Below, in pieces: positions 24,716 to 33,939 of a stretch of DNA of 45,883 nucleotides (the stretch's first letter is position 1; each line of letters starts with the position of its first letter). The translations under genes and the position numbers were made by a program. The stretch spans positions 1 to 45,883 of the forward strand of contig CAZXVH010000029.1 of assembly GCA_964643965.1 (NCBI GenBank), in the 5' to 3' direction. This stretch comes from GCA-2746795 sp964643965 (GTDB lineage: Bacteria; Chloroflexota; Anaerolineae; Promineifilales; Promineifilaceae). The notes beneath the pieces were generated by a model, which was not told the DNA's origin, did not search any database, and worked only from the letters and a program-made list of their open reading frames with translations.

Positions 24716-25067
24716 TTCATCGACACACCCCCAAGACACCCCCCTTGCCGCTTTCATCCCGGCCCCTTTGTAAAAACCCTGTGCCAAATGTGCAACTGGT
24801 TGGCAGGTTGGTCACCTGCCTGAAATTTATCGTCAGGTTTAGGCTGACGTCCCAAAAGGAATTTGTAGACGATTCTGAAGATGGGCTTATGGATTTCCTT
24901 GAATCGGGTAAAATACAAATGATTTGGCCTGGCGTCCTGTCAACCCTGTTTTGATGGATATTTACCAGAGGTGCTTGTCCATCAATTTAGCCTTGACAAG
25001 ATACTAGACCATAACAGGCAAACCACCGAACAAAACCGTTGAATTAGAAAAGCAAAAGGAAACCAAA
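24716..25067. other. 352-nt spacer with two hairpins
   Basis: No gene is convincing. Two perfect hairpins stand in tandem: GGCAGGT/ACCTGCC (24802-24820) and CGTCAG/CTGACG (24831-24849). Neither is followed by a T-tract. A TTGACA hexamer at 24993-24998 lacks a good -10 partner. AAAGGA precedes the peptidase start at 25068. The hairpins look like an interspersed repeat more than a terminator. Confidence 0.5.
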
Positions 25068-26471
25068 ATGAAACCCAACAATCCCCACCTCTCTTTAGAC
25101 CGCCACATCATGGGTGATGTCTACACCACCACCGAAGTCATGGATAATCTCACCGTTCTCTGTGACGAGTTTGGCTCCCGCTTCGGCGGGACGCCCGGCG
25201 AAAAACAGGCCGCCGACTTCATGAAAGCGAAGCTGGAAGCATACGGTCTGAGCAACGTTCATTTAGAACCCATCGCCTACACCGGCTGGCGGCGCGGCGC
25301 GGTAAAGCTAGAAATCCTGGAACCGATCCAGGCAGAGCTGCCCTGCATTACCCTGCCTCATTCGCCGCCCTGTGAATTGGAAGGGGTCGTGGTGGATCTG
25401 GGCGAAGGCGCTCCAGAAGATTTCGACAAACGCGCCGATGAAATTAAAGGCAAGATCGTCCTGACGACCAGCGAGACCCACCCGGCCGGCAGCAAACGCT
25501 GGGTACACCGCATGGAGAAAAACGGCCGTGCCATCCTGGCCGGCGCTGTGGGTTTCATCTTTGTCAACCATTACCCTGGTTACGGCCCAGCCACTGGCGG
25601 CATCGGCCATGCGGATGGCGCTTCCCTCATCCCCGGCATTTCCCTGGCCCTGGAAGATGGCGCCTTTTTGCAGCGCCTCATCAAGCGACACGGCGCGGTC
25701 AAAATTCGGCTCACCAGCAGCGACCAGATCGAAGCCATGACCTCCTGGAACGTCATCGCCGAGCTGCCTGGCAAAACCCAGCCCGAACAACTGGTGATGC
25801 TCGGCTGCCATTATGACGGCCACGACATCTCCCAGGGCGCCGCCGACCCCGCCTCCGGCACTGTAGCCTTGCTGGAAGCGGCCCGCGTCCTGGCCCAATA
25901 CGCCGCCGACACGCCACGCACCATCCGCTTTTTGCTGTGGGGCGTGGAAGAAATCGGCCTCATCGGTTCCAGCCAATACGTGGCAAAACATGAGGCTGAA
26001 CTGGACCAGGTGCGCTTTTACCTGAACATGGATATGGCCGGGGCCATGCCCACTCCCGGCATTGTCCTCAACAAATGGCCGGATGTGGAGAAGCTGCTGC
26101 TGGAGTGGAGCGACGAAATGGCGCTGCCTTTTGGTGTGGAGCAGTCTATCAACGCCCACTCCGACCATTACCCTTTTTTGATGGCGGGCGTACCCACCGG
26201 TGGCATTGGCGATGTGGGCAGCAAAAACCGCAGCGGTCGAGGCTACGGCCACACTCGCTACGACACCCTGGATAAGGTGGATTTACGCAATTTGCGCGAA
26301 GCCTCGGTGCTGGCCGCCCGGCTGGCATACCGCCTGGCAGCAGCTGAAAATTGGCCGGCCGCCCGGCGCAGCCCAGAAGCGGTGGCGGAACTGCTAGACA
26401 ACCCTGATAACCAGGAAGAAACGGCCTTTTTTAACAAACTGGATGCGTATTATGAGGCCAGTAAAGGGTAA
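25068..26471 (+). CDS. M28-family zinc aminopeptidase
   Basis: The protein has 467 residues and no signal peptide, so it is likely cytoplasmic. A PA-like insert (about 95-210) precedes the M28 core. Zinc ligands and catalytic residues are H248 in HYDGHD, D260 in ADPASG, E294-E295 in GVEEIG, D in LNMDMAG and H in GHTRYDT. This is a co-catalytic two-zinc metallopeptidase that removes N-terminal residues from peptides; the peptide preference is unknown. AAAGGA precedes the ATG. The gene stands alone and is followed at once by a 49-nt heptamer repeat. Confidence 0.94.
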   Translation: MKPNNPHLSLDRHIMGDVYTTTEVMDNLTVLCDEFGSRFGGTPGEKQAADFMKAKLEAYGLSNVHLEPIAYTGWRRGAVKLEILEPIQAELPCITLPHSPPCELEGVVVDLGEGAPEDFDKRADEIKGKIVLTTSETHPAGSKRWVHRMEKNGRAILAGAVGFIFVNHYPGYGPATGGIGHADGASLIPGISLALEDGAFLQRLIKRHGAVKIRLTSSDQIEAMTSWNVIAELPGKTQPEQLVMLGCHYDGHDISQGAADPASGTVALLEAARVLAQYAADTPRTIRFLLWGVEEIGLIGSSQYVAKHEAELDQVRFYLNMDMAGAMPTPGIVLNKWPDVEKLLLEWSDEMALPFGVEQSINAHSDHYPFLMAGVPTGGIGDVGSKNRSGRGYGHTRYDTLDKVDLRNLREASVLAARLAYRLAAAENWPAARRSPEAVAELLDNPDNQEETAFFNKLDAYYEASKG

Positions 26472-26474
26472 TCG

Positions 26475-26523
26475 GTGAACAGTGAACAGTGAACAGTGAA
26501 CAGTGAACAGTGAACAGTGAACA
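26475..26523. repeat. tandem heptamer repeat GTGAACA x 7
   Basis: Seven perfect head-to-tail copies of GTGAACA occupy 49 nt right after the peptidase stop codon. The same heptamer occurs three times at 35510-35530. A unit of 7 nt is not a codon multiple, which suits non-coding DNA and replication slippage. Confidence 0.97.
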
Positions 26524-26562
26524 GAGCGATGATGACTGTACACTATAAACTGTACACTGCGC

Positions 26563-27855
26563 TTAGATCACATCACCCCGCTCCCGGCGGATGGTCTCTA
26601 CCAGGCGCGATAGGCCGTTGGGCTGGGCTTGCATGGTGAGGATGAGTTCTCTGATTTTGCCGGAGCGATTTTCGCCGCCCAGGTCATCATAGTGTAGGCG
26701 CAGTTCAAAGCATAAGGTGCGTAAATCATCGCTGTTGAAGCGATCCATGAGGGTGCGGCGCAGCAGGGATACGTCAATTGGCGTGTGCGTGGGGGCGGAT
26801 GCTACAGTTAGTTCGCCGTATCTCTTGATCCAATGGGCAAAGATGACGCCATTGACGGCCAAATCATCTGCGTCGGGGGTGAGCAGGCCGTAAGCCAGCA
26901 GACGCCGTCGCGCTTCGGTAAGGGCCAGCACGTTACAAGGTGAGGTTTCTTGCAGCTCATCTTGGGCCAATTGCAGCAGCAGCCACCGTTGACACTTGTT
27001 CAGATGCCGCCACCATTGTTCAAAATAGGGGGATAGTTCTATGACCATGATTTCCAACATCATGGCATAAGTGGGCGGCTCGTTAAACAAGCGCTCTTCA
27101 AACCAACGGGCGGCCGTTGCCTGTAAGAAAAAAGGCAAAGAACCGCTTAAAGCAACTATCTCTGAGACCGTTTTGTCTGAAAAAAAGATGCCAGCCTGAG
27201 CGGCCGGCTGCCGGATGAGCAGTTCTGCTTCAGAATAACTGAAACCTGGCAAAAAAATGGGCGTGGGATAAAAAATATTGTAAAAGGGGGAGGTGGGCGG
27301 CAAACCAATGTAGTCGCCCAGTTGATACAGATCCCAAAATGAGGCGGTGACGCAGGCCAATTCATAATCCAAGACGCTGGTCATGGCCCGCAGTTCGGTT
27401 AAAAAGGTTTCGTCAAATTGTTCTGTGCGGATCTGATCAAACTCGTCGAGGAGCAGAATAATACGACGATGGGAATGCTGGCAAAGAATCGTTTCTACAT
27501 CATAAAGCGTGACTGTGTCCTCGGCCGATTGCCATAAATTGAATGGTTTGGCGCCGCTTAAACTCCGCTCTAATTTCATCATGAGCCGCTGGTAAAAGTC
27601 GGAAGAGTTGCGGCAAGAAGACATATCGATGTAAACCATGAGATAATCACGGGGGTTGGGCACATAACGGGAGATGACATCTGGCTGCGCCACATAACGC
27701 AGGAATGAAGTTTTACCTGAACGACGCACACCCTGGACGCTGACAGACTGCGTTTGCGTACCGGCCACTATTTCAAAAAACCGGCTGACTTGCTGAGAAC
27801 GGCCGTAAAAGTCTTCGGTTTTTCGGATGGCTGGCCCCACGATATAAGTTAACAT
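26563..27855 (-). CDS. STAND/AAA-type ATPase with C-terminal effector-associated-like domain
   Basis: The protein has 430 residues. Near the N-terminus it has FYGRSQQVSRF (about 16-26), Walker A GVRRSGKTS (42-50) and Walker B IILLLDEFDQ (132-141), then a helical region and a winged-helix-like part (about 280-350). The last 70 residues (LLRRTLMDRFNSDDLRTLCFELRLHYDDLGG and on to ETIRRERGDV) resemble the small death-fold-like effector-associated domains (EAD) of bacterial conflict systems; I cannot confirm the number or exact family. It would act as an ATP-dependent switch that recruits a partner through that domain. It lies 66 nt downstream of the large fusion gene and carries a similar ATPase, so the two probably work together. 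Confidence 0.8.
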   Translation of the reverse strand: MLTYIVGPAIRKTEDFYGRSQQVSRFFEIVAGTQTQSVSVQGVRRSGKTSFLRYVAQPDVISRYVPNPRDYLMVYIDMSSCRNSSDFYQRLMMKLERSLSGAKPFNLWQSAEDTVTLYDVETILCQHSHRRIILLLDEFDQIRTEQFDETFLTELRAMTSVLDYELACVTASFWDLYQLGDYIGLPPTSPFYNIFYPTPIFLPGFSYSEAELLIRQPAAQAGIFFSDKTVSEIVALSGSLPFFLQATAARWFEERLFNEPPTYAMMLEIMVIELSPYFEQWWRHLNKCQRWLLLQLAQDELQETSPCNVLALTEARRRLLAYGLLTPDADDLAVNGVIFAHWIKRYGELTVASAPTHTPIDVSLLRRTLMDRFNSDDLRTLCFELRLHYDDLGGENRSGKIRELILTMQAQPNGLSRLVETIRRERGDVI

Positions 27856-27878
27856 AAACTCAGCGAATTCCTTTAATC

Positions 27879-27911
27879 AGAAGTGCAACGTCTTTGAGAG
27901 GTTGCACTTCT
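27879..27911. repeat. 11-bp inverted repeat between the two ATPase genes
   Basis: AGAAGTGCAAC (27879-27889) and its exact complement (27901-27911) bound an 11-nt loop in the 66-nt spacer. On the minus strand it is followed by ATTAAAGGAA, not by a T-tract, so it is more likely an mRNA structure near the downstream ribosome-binding site than a full terminator. On the plus strand it also lacks a T-tract. Confidence 0.7.
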
Positions 27912-27921
27912 TGGGTCACGA

Positions 27922-30900
27922 TCATTCAAGCAGGGAGCCAAACGGCCGTTTCCGGGCCACCCAGCTACGCATCAAATCAAACGCAATGGTGTACGTATAA
28001 TCCTTACTGACAATACTCGGCTGCCAGCCATCGGTTCGAGGGAAACGTGTTTGCAGCATTCGTTCTACTTGCTGCCGGTTTACCAACCCTTGTAATTCCA
28101 ACCATTTGAGTGATGCCAGTATGTCGCTGTCTGAAACGGCCGTTTCGCGCAGCCGGCTCATAATTTCAGAGCGGGATACCCGCTCCTCGCCATGCTCAAA
28201 AGCGCCTGCGATGGCCGCCAGAACCAATTGCTCGCTGCGAGAACACTCATTCCATAAATAAAGCAAATGGCTGTCATCTTCTTCAACGATCCGACTGATC
28301 GTTTCACGGACATCGGCGATAGAAATAACCTTACTGCGCCCTTCCATCAAATTAGATTGGCTTATCAAGCGGTGACAGATTAGCTGGCTAAAATAAGGAT
28401 GCCCTTTGGCCGCCAACCAGATACGGTCTACGGCCAGATCATCGTACTGCACCATCGTGGCCACTGGTTCCCTCACCAAACGCTCCGTTTCCGACCAGCT
28501 AAAGGGTAATATCTCCCGGCTCAAGCCCACATGAAAAAGAATGCTCCAATAATCCTCCACCAATCGATTTGTGCCTACCAGGATAAAGGTGAGGCGGGTG
28601 CGATGCTGCATCAGCGAACGCAAATAAGGGAGAATGTAACTATCCAGCCGCTTCAGACCAATGCTGACCTGTAACTGTTCCAGCTCATCCATGATCACAA
28701 CCAGCAGCCCATTGTCAGGCAGGCTTTGTTCAACCTGATCCAGGAAATCATCAAAGTCTTGATAAACCATGCCATTTTCCGACCAGGAATCAGGCAGCGT
28801 AACAAAAATATCTCGTTTTTGTAAATTGCGGGCAATGTCGCGGCTCAGACGCTCGAAGAATTCCTGCGTAACACAGCCCGCCAATCGTTGCAGATCGATG
28901 TAAACCGGGAAAATCGGATATCCGGGGTATTCACGAATGGCGCGGCCTCGTTTGCCCTCGACAAGTTGGTAGAGGGTGGAAGTTTTACCCATGCGCCGCT
29001 GACCGTGTAGAATGAGCGTGTTGGGCTGGGTTTTGCCGATGAGGTTCTCCTCTATCCAGCGGAATACATCGCTGCGCCCCATGAAGATGGACTCTGAGGC
29101 GGCGGTAAGCGGTTTGCCCACCACGTAAGGATTCTCAATGTGAAGGGAAGCGCCGCCAGGGGCATCAAAAATGATATGGCTTTCCAGGATTTGACGGTAC
29201 TCGTCCCCTCTGGCGTCATAGTAGGTGGCTCGTAATTTGATTTGCGCCTCTTTTTCTCGCGGTCTGAGCCAGATTGAGATCGGTTTCGCCTGCCCGGCTG
29301 AAAGAGCGCCTACCTGCAGAACGGCCGTTTCCCGTTCCGCTTCATAAGCAGTTGAGGGTATCACCTCTAACGTCACCATCTCTATCAGACCCGTTACGTG
29401 CGCATTCACAATTTCGCCCGTAAGCTGCGCTCGGCCGCGGCTGACCCTCACATAATCATTTGCCAGGCGCAGGTCGAGCGATGTTTGCATCGCCCGTTCC
29501 TCATGCACCTTAATCTCATCTAAATCATACAAAATCATGCGCGTCGTATCTGAGATTTGCTTTTGATCAGCGACAGTACGGAGCCGCTCAATTTCAGCCC
29601 GGGTGGCTAAAATATTTTCGCGTTCTGGCGACAACTGTTTCGCATACCACTCATATTCTTCAGGCGTGGCCGGATGGCGGGGCGAAAATTCAATGCGGAA
29701 AACATGGAACTGGTAATCCTTAAAGACAAATTCCCGCTGCGAAAATTGCCGCCGGTAGACCGGTTTGTACTCCCAGACAATGCGATAATCTCGAGGGCTT
29801 TGCAGGCCCAGTTCCTCTTCTAACTCCCGCTGAATAGTACGGGCAAATGAATCCCGATCCCCTTTTTCATTGACCAGGCGGCCTCCCACCAGATTATACA
29901 TACCCCAATTCTCGTTCCATTGCAGCAGGTACTTTCTATCTTCGCCGCTGCCCACCGTAATCAAGGCAAACGAACTTCTTTCTCTGAGGGCTTGGATAAT
30001 CGTGGCGACGGCAAACGGCCGTTCCACCTTCCGTATCGCCTGCTTGCCTGCCACCAAACCAGCACAAAGCGCCAGCCGCTTCGCCCAAGGAAACCACGGC
30101 TCATGCGCCAACTCATGAAATTTGATGGCGGCGATGCTGTGAAAAAAAACAGCTACCGGATAATGATAGCGGAACCGTTCCGGGCTGTAAGATTGGGCAA
30201 CCCGCCTCAAGGAAAAGAGAAAATAGAGCAGATTTTCTGAGTACAAAGGAAACTGCGAATACAAATGATCATACCACTCTGGCCGATAATCCCGCAGCGC
30301 CCCAATAAACTGCTCAAACGAACAATCATCAGACTGCCACAACACATCTTCCACCAACAAAGCAAACTTCAGCGCCGTCTCCTGGTCCCAAAGCCCCTCA
30401 TCGATCATCGCCTTGAACAGGCGAAAAAAAACATGTGTGCGAAACTCAACTTCTAACTTCGCCAGATCATAATAAATATGACCGGGGCCAGCCTCAGAAA
30501 AATCGATCAACCAGACGAACAATTCCTCATCATTCACCTCCACCAGAATATTCGTGGTATTTAGATCACCATGCACCACCGGCGAAATCTGAGGAATAGG
30601 CACAATCATATCGTCACGACCTACCTCCCACAGCAAACAACGAGCGTTCGTAATGGGAGAGACAAACCGGCCGGCCCCAAATTCAAAAATGTCCTGTTGT
30701 AAATCAAATTTTACACCCGACACTGCTTCAATTTGCTGTGATAAGATCGTCTCCTGCGTCTCCACCACTCGCCCCAGCACAGAAATACGCTTCCCCCTGC
30801 GAAACAAAGGATGCGTCAGTAAATCCCATTCAGATTCCCTAAAAGAGACTTTAAAACGCAAAATCGGATGTTCTTTCCCCTTCAACAAGGGCGAAATCGG

Positions 30901-32094
30901 ATAACGAGACATCAGATCATCATGTAAATATAAGATGCCACGCTGCGTATCCAACTCCGCCAGCTCAAATTCACAAAGCGCCACCAAAGGAGAGCCGCCT
31001 CTCTGCACCTCCGCTTGAATGGCTTGCAGTTCAGCATTGCCGGGCACAGCTGATAAGGTTGTCAATTCTGCCATGTTCAAGACAAAATCAGCCTCCTCCG
31101 CCTGCTCTGGCTCAATGAGTACCGCTTCCGCCAGAGAGAGATGCGGGGGCAGCACCCGGGCGTAAAGCGGCGCCCAGTAACGCAGCTCCATATCACTGCT
31201 GCCGCTGTATAACTGCTCCAAACTACTTTGCAACTGTTCTAGCAAATCATCGATCAACTCTTTACGTACCCGATTCTGATCATTTAAAAATTGAGTCAAC
31301 GTCAAGGCGTCTTGTGTGGAACCAGCCAGGTTATAACAAGCGCCTGCCAGGTGTTGCCCCCGCATTATCTTTCCCTGAATCTGCCCCACTCGTTGATTAA
31401 GACGGGGTTGGATCAAACTTTCTTGCTTGAGCTGGATGGCCTCCAGGCGGTCAACAGTGTCAATTTTGAGGATACGGCGCAGTTCATTAGCCGGTTTCAC
31501 ACGGTAAATGCGAGAGCCGCTGTACCCTTCATCCATGCGGAAAATCTGCACCATGTCGCTGCCGGCAAAAAGCCGTTTGATGATATACCGCTCTTCAGGG
31601 TTCTCGTTCAAGGGCGCCAGATCAGAATAGCTCAAACCAGGTTCGATGCCAGGCTTCACATTGTCGGCCGCATAATGGGTAAAAATGTCTTCCCAAGCCA
31701 CCGGTGAAAAAACGTGGCGTTGAATTTGTTCGCCCAAACAGGCAATGGCGCCAGACTGTTTGTTGAAATGCCAGGCAGCCCCCTCTCGCATCAAATAACG
31801 CATCTGATCATCAGTTCTCTGGGTAAACACCACCACCGGCAGGTTTGGCCTGATTTCGTGCATCTGGGTGATCAGCATGGTGGTTTCCGATAAAGGCGTA
31901 GCATCGGCATCCACAAATACCAGGTCGATATCTGCATCCGCCATGATGATATCGAGCGCCCGGTCAATTGAGCCTTCGCTGAAAAAATGAAAATCAGCGG
32001 TATGCTGCAAGACGTTGGCCGGAAACAGATCTCGACCATCTTTGGCATTCCAGCGGCAAAACTGTTCGCCAACGCACAATGTTTTCAGCTTCAT
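27922..32094 (-). CDS. giant fusion: pseudo-receiver, kinase-like, Nudix, Ig-like and STAND/AAA ATPase
   Basis: From the ATG at 32094 the protein has about 1,390 residues (a TTG at 32154 would add 20). Numbering here is from the TTG. A receiver-like fold at 23-145 has DLVFVDADATP. A kinase-like part at about 200-560 has EGYSGSRIYRVK (Gly loop), ILKID, HGDLNTTNIL (528-537, catalytic loop) and LIDFSEAG (549-556), like aminoglycoside phosphotransferases. A Nudix domain at about 728-830 has REL-EEELGL (776-784), with the upstream Glu replaced by Asp and a longer loop. A beta-rich Ig-like stretch spans 885-1000. The ATPase has Walker A HGQRRMGKTS (1050-1059) and Walker B LLVVIMDELEQL, plus a winged-helix tail. 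I know no described protein with this order. It is probably a signal-responsive NTPase. Confidence 0.82.
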   Translation of the reverse strand: MKLKTLCVGEQFCRWNAKDGRDLFPANVLQHTADFHFFSEGSIDRALDIIMADADIDLVFVDADATPLSETTMLITQMHEIRPNLPVVVFTQRTDDQMRYLMREGAAWHFNKQSGAIACLGEQIQRHVFSPVAWEDIFTHYAADNVKPGIEPGLSYSDLAPLNENPEERYIIKRLFAGSDMVQIFRMDEGYSGSRIYRVKPANELRRILKIDTVDRLEAIQLKQESLIQPRLNQRVGQIQGKIMRGQHLAGACYNLAGSTQDALTLTQFLNDQNRVRKELIDDLLEQLQSSLEQLYSGSSDMELRYWAPLYARVLPPHLSLAEAVLIEPEQAEEADFVLNMAELTTLSAVPGNAELQAIQAEVQRGGSPLVALCEFELAELDTQRGILYLHDDLMSRYPISPLLKGKEHPILRFKVSFRESEWDLLTHPLFRRGKRISVLGRVVETQETILSQQIEAVSGVKFDLQQDIFEFGAGRFVSPITNARCLLWEVGRDDMIVPIPQISPVVHGDLNTTNILVEVNDEELFVWLIDFSEAGPGHIYYDLAKLEVEFRTHVFFRLFKAMIDEGLWDQETALKFALLVEDVLWQSDDCSFEQFIGALRDYRPEWYDHLYSQFPLYSENLLYFLFSLRRVAQSYSPERFRYHYPVAVFFHSIAAIKFHELAHEPWFPWAKRLALCAGLVAGKQAIRKVERPFAVATIIQALRERSSFALITVGSGEDRKYLLQWNENWGMYNLVGGRLVNEKGDRDSFARTIQRELEEELGLQSPRDYRIVWEYKPVYRRQFSQREFVFKDYQFHVFRIEFSPRHPATPEEYEWYAKQLSPERENILATRAEIERLRTVADQKQISDTTRMILYDLDEIKVHEERAMQTSLDLRLANDYVRVSRGRAQLTGEIVNAHVTGLIEMVTLEVIPSTAYEAERETAVLQVGALSAGQAKPISIWLRPREKEAQIKLRATYYDARGDEYRQILESHIIFDAPGGASLHIENPYVVGKPLTAASESIFMGRSDVFRWIEENLIGKTQPNTLILHGQRRMGKTSTLYQLVEGKRGRAIREYPGYPIFPVYIDLQRLAGCVTQEFFERLSRDIARNLQKRDIFVTLPDSWSENGMVYQDFDDFLDQVEQSLPDNGLLVVIMDELEQLQVSIGLKRLDSYILPYLRSLMQHRTRLTFILVGTNRLVEDYWSILFHVGLSREILPFSWSETERLVREPVATMVQYDDLAVDRIWLAAKGHPYFSQLICHRLISQSNLMEGRSKVISIADVRETISRIVEEDDSHLLYLWNECSRSEQLVLAAIAGAFEHGEERVSRSEIMSRLRETAVSDSDILASLKWLELQGLVNRQQVERMLQTRFPRTDGWQPSIVSKDYTYTIAFDLMRSWVARKRPFGSLLE

Positions 32095-32281
32095 AACACC
32101 CTGGAATGATCCACTTTTGGGGGCCACATAAGCTCCTGACTTTGCCTCTTTCAATTGTTGTACTACGAATAAAGATTAGTTTGCATAACGACAAAACATA
32201 ACTAATACACACATTATGTACGAATATGCGAAAAATTGGAATATGAAAATATAGGAAATTAGTCCTGTTTTGCCAGAAAAT

Positions 32282-33430
32282 TCAGCGTTTGAAGGGAAAT
32301 AGATCGTGGTAGAGAGTCAATAACTGGGCGGCCGCTTGCTGCCAGGAGAATTTCTGCACTTGCTCATACCCGGCGGCAGTCATCTCTTTTTGCAAAAGGG
32401 GATCGTTTAAGAGGCGCTGCATAGCAGTTGTCCAGGCTGTGGGATCATGGGGAGGAAGTAAAACGGCCGTTTCCCCCCCCACTTCCGGCAATGATGACAC
32501 ATTCGAAGCCAACACCGGTACGCCGCAAGCCATCGCCTCCAGCAAGGGAATGCCAAAACCTTCATATACACTGGGCATCACAAACAGATCTGCGCCACTG
32601 TACAACGCCGGTAAATCGGCGTCCGCCACAAAGCCGGTGAAGTGAACGCGGCCGTCTAAACCTTGCCGCGTCACTTCGGCTATCATCTCGTCATACAGCC
32701 AGCCTTTGCCGCCGGCGATGACCAGGTGATGCGGCCATTGAGCGGCAAGGGGAGCAAAAGCTTGAATGAGCATCTGGTAGTTTTTGCGCGGCTGCACCGT
32801 GCCCACACTGAGCAGGTAGGGCGCGTCACCCAGATGGTACTGTTGGCGAACGGCCGTTATCCGTCCCTCATCCTCCACCCGCTCAAAGGCTGCACCCACC
32901 CCACTGTACAACACCGTGATCTTCTCCGGCGGTGTGTTCCATACCGCCGTCAAGTCTGCTTTGGTAGCGGCCGAATCCGCCAAAATATGCGTCGCCCGCC
33001 CCACCGACCAGGGCACGACCTGGTTCAAATAATTGACCAGCGCCTGGGGATACACTTCGGGGTAATGCACAAAGGAGAGATCATGGACGGTGAGCAGCGT
33101 GGGCACAGAACCTTGCACCGGCGGCAGCACAAAATCGGGGGAGTGGAACAAATCCAGCTTGCCGGTAAACCACTGCACTGGGACTGGCAGCCGCGCCCGG
33201 TACCAGAGGCGGTAGAGCCACGCTTCACTCAAGGGGGCGATTTTGTGGGAAACGTGAGGAGCAGGGGGGAAAACGGCCGTTAACGAGCTTCCTTTAGGCG
33301 GCGGCGCAGAAAATAACGTGTATTGGTTGGCTTCATCCAACGCCGTCACCGCCTGTACTAGTTCCCGCGTATAACGGCCAATGCCCCCGCCTTGCCTCAC
33401 CGCCGAGGTGACGTCAATGCCAATGCGCAT
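32282..33430 (-). CDS. GT4-family glycosyltransferase
   Basis: The protein has 382 residues from the ATG at 33430, whose A is also the last base of the stop codon of the GtrA-like gene (TGATG). It is GT-B fold: IGIDVTSAVRQGGGIGRYTREL (acceptor side), HDLSFVHYPE, SVGTVQPRKNY and the E-x7-E motif EGFGIPLLE of family 4 retaining transferases. It adds a sugar, possibly mannose or a related hexose, to a lipid-linked or nascent polysaccharide; donor and acceptor cannot be told. It is the last gene of the surface polysaccharide run. Confidence 0.94.
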   Translation of the reverse strand: MRIGIDVTSAVRQGGGIGRYTRELVQAVTALDEANQYTLFSAPPPKGSSLTAVFPPAPHVSHKIAPLSEAWLYRLWYRARLPVPVQWFTGKLDLFHSPDFVLPPVQGSVPTLLTVHDLSFVHYPEVYPQALVNYLNQVVPWSVGRATHILADSAATKADLTAVWNTPPEKITVLYSGVGAAFERVEDEGRITAVRQQYHLGDAPYLLSVGTVQPRKNYQMLIQAFAPLAAQWPHHLVIAGGKGWLYDEMIAEVTRQGLDGRVHFTGFVADADLPALYSGADLFVMPSVYEGFGIPLLEAMACGVPVLASNVSSLPEVGGETAVLLPPHDPTAWTTAMQRLLNDPLLQKEMTAAGYEQVQKFSWQQAAAQLLTLYHDLFPFKR

Positions 33431-33933
33431 CAATCAACCGTGTCCATCACTTCCACCACATCCACCTTATCCACGTCGCTGTACGTCCAATAGCGATTGA
33501 TAAAGAAATTCCAGAACAGCACCACAATAGTGGCAATCATCTTGGCCGGAATGTAACCGCGCACTGGCAGCGTGGTCAGCGTGGGCAGCAGGCCATCGAA
33601 AACCGGCTCCAGGAAATGCAAAATGGTGTTGTTGAGCGCCAGACCAATTATATTGACCAGGGCAAACTGACCCAACTGCGAAAAAATGCTTTTCGAGCGG
33701 GAGTCGGGATAGGTCCAGTACCGGTTGAGAATAAAATTGCTGACAACGGCCGCTGAAAACGAGAACGTATTGGCCACCAGCGTCGGCAGATGGACCACTT
33801 CTATCAAAAACGTCAGCGTACCAAAATCGACCACAAAACCAATCGTGCCAACGACAAGGAACTTAATAAATCGTTCTGCTTCTTTAGGCGCAATGCCAAA
33901 ACGACCGGCAAGGGTCGCTAACCAGGTAATCAT
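33430..33933 (-). CDS. GtrA-family membrane protein
   Basis: The protein has 167 residues and four membrane helices, with FIKFLVVGTIGFVVDFGTL and the family signature NFILNRYWTY plus NFFINRYWTYSD. GtrA proteins are thought to carry lipid-linked sugars (such as bactoprenol-linked glucose) across the membrane for polysaccharide decoration. It sits between the O-antigen ligase-like gene (6-nt gap) and the glycosyltransferase (overlap), which fits such a role. The C-terminal tail (DVDKVDVVEVMDTVD) is acidic and unremarkable. Confidence 0.93.
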   Translation of the reverse strand: MITWLATLAGRFGIAPKEAERFIKFLVVGTIGFVVDFGTLTFLIEVVHLPTLVANTFSFSAAVVSNFILNRYWTYPDSRSKSIFSQLGQFALVNIIGLALNNTILHFLEPVFDGLLPTLTTLPVRGYIPAKMIATIVVLFWNFFINRYWTYSDVDKVDVVEVMDTVD

Positions 33934-33939
33934 AAGCCG

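Noticed and set aside
26475..26523. Possible CRISPR array
   Set aside because: The heptamers are contiguous with no spacers; no other spaced direct repeats or cas genes are present.
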